DNA from: UBA4675 sp964601265
GTDB lineage: Bacteria; Bacillota; Clostridia; Christensenellales; Borkfalkiaceae
Direction: 5' to 3'
Length of the DNA stretch: 6,314 nucleotides
Assembly: GCA_964601265.1 (NCBI GenBank)
Contig: CAZRMT010000057.1
Location: forward strand, 1-6,314
The first letter of the stretch is position 1. Each line of letters opens with the position of its first letter. A model generated the notes under the pieces. The model worked only from the letters and a program-made list of their open reading frames with translations. It made no database searches and was not told the origin of the DNA. Shown piece by piece: positions 5,001-6,314 of this stretch. Position numbers and translations under genes: made by a program.

Positions 5001-6314
5001 CCGTTGAAAGCGAAAAAGCGGGTGCGGGAATAGACCTTAACGACAAAAACTTTATCGACTACGTATCGTTCGGCGAAGGTAGCGCAACCTTGGGCGTTTA
5101 CAAGTCCTCTCAACGCACTTTCTCCTTCCCCTCGTCCTACGACGCTAAATGGATTAACTACGATACCTCTTTCTATAAAGAACTCGTATACGACGGCAAG
5201 GACGTAACCTCTATCGCCTCTATCGCTTCTCAAAGGAATTTGGAATTCGAAATCAAGACGATAGGCAAACCCGCTTACTACACCTTATATCTCGGCGGAA
5301 AATATTCTACCGCAAGAGTAAGCGTTAGGGACAGAGCAGGCAACGTAATAACCGAAAGCTTCGGCGACTTGTACGGCGCCTACACAAGAAAAATAACTAT
5401 TTACGTATCCGACTCAACCGAATCCACCCTTTACGTAACCTACGCAATGCACGCTTCCCTCCCCGACGGAGTAGGCGCGGCGGCTAGCGGAGAAGTCGGC
5501 GGAACGGGTTCGGGACAAGGCACTATTTCCTACGTAACCGCATTTGCGTTTATCGTAAGCGAAGATAAAACGCCTACTATTTTAGCAGACGGACAAACCG
5601 TTACGGCAACCAAGCCTACGCAAACTTCCGCTACGGGCAGTGAGAACCTTTCCGATATAGGAAGTCTTTACAACGAAGACACGCTCGACTGGATACATTT
5701 CGGCAACATCAACGGCGTTATGCCCGTTCAAAAGGAAAACGCAAACGTTATCACCGACTACTCATTCACTTCTATTTACTCGTTCTACGATTACGCTATG
5801 ACGCTTTCCTACACCGACGGCGACAAGATATGCGCTCACACGGGCACAACCAACGGCTCTTGTTCTAACGACAATATCCCCGTAACTATGCTCGTAGACG
5901 AAAACGTCAAACATATAAGAGTATACGTAGGCGCTTGGAACGCAACCAACACGGTTAAATTATACGGCGACGGAACTTTACTTGCCTCTTCCGACAAAAT
6001 AGTCGCAGGCTCGACTTCCGCTTGTCAAGTGGTAACTTTCAGCGTCAACGTAAAAGCTAAAACCGTTTTACAACTCGTTTGCGAAGTTTCTAATAGATCC
6101 GACAACGGCAACGTATCGCTCGTTGCGGTAGCGGTAACGGGAACGGCAAAAGAAGCCACTGCAACGGCAACGCACGTTCAAAGTCTTATCCCCGAAGAAA
6201 GCTCCTTCGATTTAACAACGGAAGGAACTTACGACTGGTTCTATTTAGACGGAGCTAAACGTAAAGCAAACGCCTCGGTAATATCCGACCTCACCTACGG
6301 CGGATTGAGAGACG
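2006..6314 (+). CDS. Secreted GH31 glycoside hydrolase lipoprotein with PA14 insertion and tandem C-terminal modules, 3' end cut
   Basis: At least 1436 codons, open at the right edge. Residues 1-24 are a lipoprotein signal: KK, a hydrophobic core, then lipobox VIAC with Cys24. A Ser-rich linker spans about 28-95. The GH31 N-terminal beta domain covers about 104-290. The catalytic barrel covers about 300-640, with 'VIDTDW' (D329, D331), WWYDRNW (putative nucleophile D410), 'HRYSIQWTGD' (putative acid/base D489), SSDIGGH (D519), and R535-W536 to R547/H549. 'LGDYILVAPI' closes the barrel. A PA14 domain (about 655-772; 'GLYAEYF', 'ADDSVVVYIDG') is inserted before the GH31 C-terminal beta domains ('FIPEGTWIDVWSGERY' near 785-800, 'PIFVREGSIIPL' 816-827, 'YEDD' 859-862). 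After about residue 1000 come repeated beta-rich modules. GH31 enzymes cleave or transfer alpha-linked sugars with retention. WYDRNW replaces the W-x-DMNE form of classical alpha-glucosidases, so substrate is uncertain. Placement outside the membrane, anchored by lipid, follows from the signal. Probably regulated by the divergent AraC protein. Confidence 0.93.
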   Translation, partial: MKKLLKQIIALVMCSVMLFSVIACNTGSSSSSSQSSSVTESASSGDSSSSSSSSSSSSSSSSSSSSSSSSSSSSSKEDSSSSSKEESSSSSSSGSEVNPDPSGKFTLPELEYETKEFGKINSITYGFVRIQLLSDTLVRIEDQGAKGFEDRPSYEVTNRDNWYTVPYTQEQTSTEYIVKTANYVVRLPKYGTADDATITTPSGKLLWKYDSNTETNVYLPSASEELKSWYFVDSPRIIPSSSGYSVTTENLAGWDFDNDATDIFVFLPGGDYSQFCSDYTRLTGESEMVNLQTLGYWDSRYYEYNAETAMQQIKDYQDRGYSIDVLVIDTDWRDHTTNINGVGYDINTTLFPDMAGFLEDVHELGVNVMFNDHPEPYPGTSNGLDENEINFRKEKLTMILSLGIDYWWYDRNWPTCLNSADKSISVYAFGMYAYQFITQEYYESQVKGKEDEYAKRALIMGNVDGCLHGKWNYASDISAHRYSIQWTGDINCDSNALAQEIYAAVFGGAEVGLPYVSSDIGGHTGSGVTDDMYVRWFQYGALSTILRVHCTAYKYIKQEGRMPWLFGETAEEVAHTYTDMRYRLLPLYYYLCYRNYSTGLPIMTRTDILYPEYQEASANDQYTLGDYILVAPISTTPGYDKLVPDAQLSYNGQAGLYAEYFANDSFSGTPAYTQIDSNIYFDWGSLSPAKLPADYFSVRWTGKITIGEIDATLAFFADDSVVVYIDGTKVIDGSEVYDTYLSTTVLKANSTHDIVVEYKEFGGGAHIYMYYCEQTEVALSTRSVFIPEGTWIDVWSGERYVGPYTYELSYDLKTSPIFVREGSIIPLAQNMSNTNEKDWSEMCLDIYPSVNYSARATIYEDDVTSVAYKDGQFRTTDVTMNYYSDRQSLIVGIYSARGTFKGDRAFTERTWTVRLHTNPGWGEITKITLNGEEITFSTILKDSENGKPFAYTGASLDGDVITFTFPANVYENTVIEISYASVAKSGKYLDYDATKVPFTVESEKAGAGIDLNDKNFIDYVSFGEGSATLGVYKSSQRTFSFPSSYDAKWINYDTSFYKELVYDGKDVTSIASIASQRNLEFEIKTIGKPAYYTLYLGGKYSTARVSVRDRAGNVITESFGDLYGAYTRKITIYVSDSTESTLYVTYAMHASLPDGVGAAASGEVGGTGSGQGTISYVTAFAFIVSEDKTPTILADGQTVTATKPTQTSATGSENLSDIGSLYNEDTLDWIHFGNINGVMPVQKENANVITDYSFTSIYSFYDYAMTLSYTDGDKICAHTGTTNGSCSNDNIPVTMLVDENVKHIRVYVGAWNATNTVKLYGDGTLLASSDKIVAGSTSACQVVTFSVNVKAKTVLQLVCEVSNRSDNGNVSLVAVAVTGTAKEATATATHVQSLIPEESSFDLTTEGTYDWFYLDGAKRKANASVISDLTYGGLRD
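2144..2230 (+). repeat. Poly-serine tract of 29 codons with an internal 18-bp tandem repeat
   Basis: Residues 47-75 of the lipoprotein are all serine, coded by mixed TCN and AGY codons. Within it, 2168-2221 holds three 18-bp units of the form NNN-AGT-TCT-AGT-TCT-TCN; units differ only in the first codon and in the last base. Two K-E-D/E-flanked serine blocks follow (KED at 76-78, KEE at 84-86). The tract acts as a flexible spacer lifting the enzyme off the membrane through the cell wall. The near-identical units suggest growth by slippage or unequal crossing-over. Confidence 0.9.
3968..4321 (+). other. PA14 domain inserted within the GH31 enzyme
   Basis: Residues 655-772 begin 'GLYAEYFANDSFSG' and continue with 'FDWG', 'FSVRWTGKI', 'FFADDSVVVYIDGTKVIDG' and 'HDIVVEYKEFGGGA'. 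This is the PA14 series, including the conserved Asp pair (D718, D719) and the D-G turn (D726-G727). PA14 domains are beta barrels that often bind glycans. Here it separates 'LGDYILVAPI' from 'RSVFIPEGTWIDVW', which adjoin in ordinary GH31 proteins. Confidence 0.8.
5024..6314 (+). repeat. Diverged tandem beta-rich modules after the GH31 domain (two full, third cut)
   Basis: Three modules share an opening motif and a later strand pattern. Module A (about 1007-1186) opens 'IDLNDKNFIDYVSFG' and has 'KITIYVSDSTESTLYVTY'. Module B (about 1219-1380) opens 'YNEDTLDWIHFG', with 'MTLSYTDGD' and 'IRVYVGAWNATNTVKLYG', and ends 'VSLVAVAVTG'. Module C (from about 1393) opens 'FDLTTEGTYDWFYLDG' and runs off the window. 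The motif is roughly D-L-x-x-x-G-T-x-D-W/Y-aromatic. Similar 'LTTEGTxDW' modules are, to my knowledge, frequent in large bacterial surface proteins, with no function I can name. A glycan-binding or spacer role is a guess. Module boundaries are approximate and A is the most diverged. Confidence 0.6.

Noticed and set aside
4823..5233. Minus-strand frame of 136 codons
   Set aside because: It is opposite the continuous GH31 frame, has a Val/Arg/Tyr/Phe-rich composition expected from antisense of its codon use, and has no recognisable domain.

Overview
The window looks like a piece of a low-to-middling GC Firmicutes chromosome. Likely this is a gut-type Clostridia lineage; the Christensenellales are a guess from protein style only. 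The grounds are strong AAGGAG-type ribosome sites, consensus sigma-A promoters, a Gram-positive lipoprotein signal followed by a long poly-serine linker, and AraC-type control of a polysaccharide enzyme. There are no RNA genes, insertion sequences or CRISPR arrays.

Left part (1-1822, minus strand): a tight three-gene operon read right to left. It encodes an AraC-family regulator with a cupin sensor domain, a small HPr-kinase-like P-loop protein, and a PqqD-like protein whose last residues fall off the left edge. The first two genes overlap by 38 nt and the last two are 16 nt apart. The kinase-like gene most likely starts at a GTG at 945 behind a perfect AAGGAG, not at the more upstream ATG at 1029. 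PqqD-like and HPr-kinase-like proteins occur together in peptide-modification (RiPP) loci. No precursor peptide or modifying enzyme is visible here, so any such cluster would have to continue beyond position 1.

Intergenic region (1823-2005): two near-consensus divergent promoters overlap so closely that they share one ATTATAAT palindrome as their -10 elements. The AraC operon and the divergent gene therefore probably compete for RNA polymerase. Upstream of the plus-strand -35 lies a pair of TTTTT(G/A)CA repeats spaced one helical turn apart, a candidate AraC-protein site. The plus-strand leader contains a possible stem-loop.

Right part (2006-6314, plus strand): one uninterrupted reading frame of at least 1436 codons that leaves the window still open. 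It encodes a surface lipoprotein: signal peptide with lipobox Cys24, a 29-residue serine run, a complete glycoside hydrolase family 31 (GH31) enzyme with a PA14 domain inserted between its barrel and C-terminal beta domains, then tandem beta-rich modules marked by a D-W/Y-aromatic motif. The likely biology is a cell-anchored alpha-glycosidase or alpha-transglycosidase acting on an extracellular glycan, with expression set by the divergent AraC regulator. The link to the kinase-like/PqqD pair is unexplained and is the most intriguing feature of the neighbourhood.
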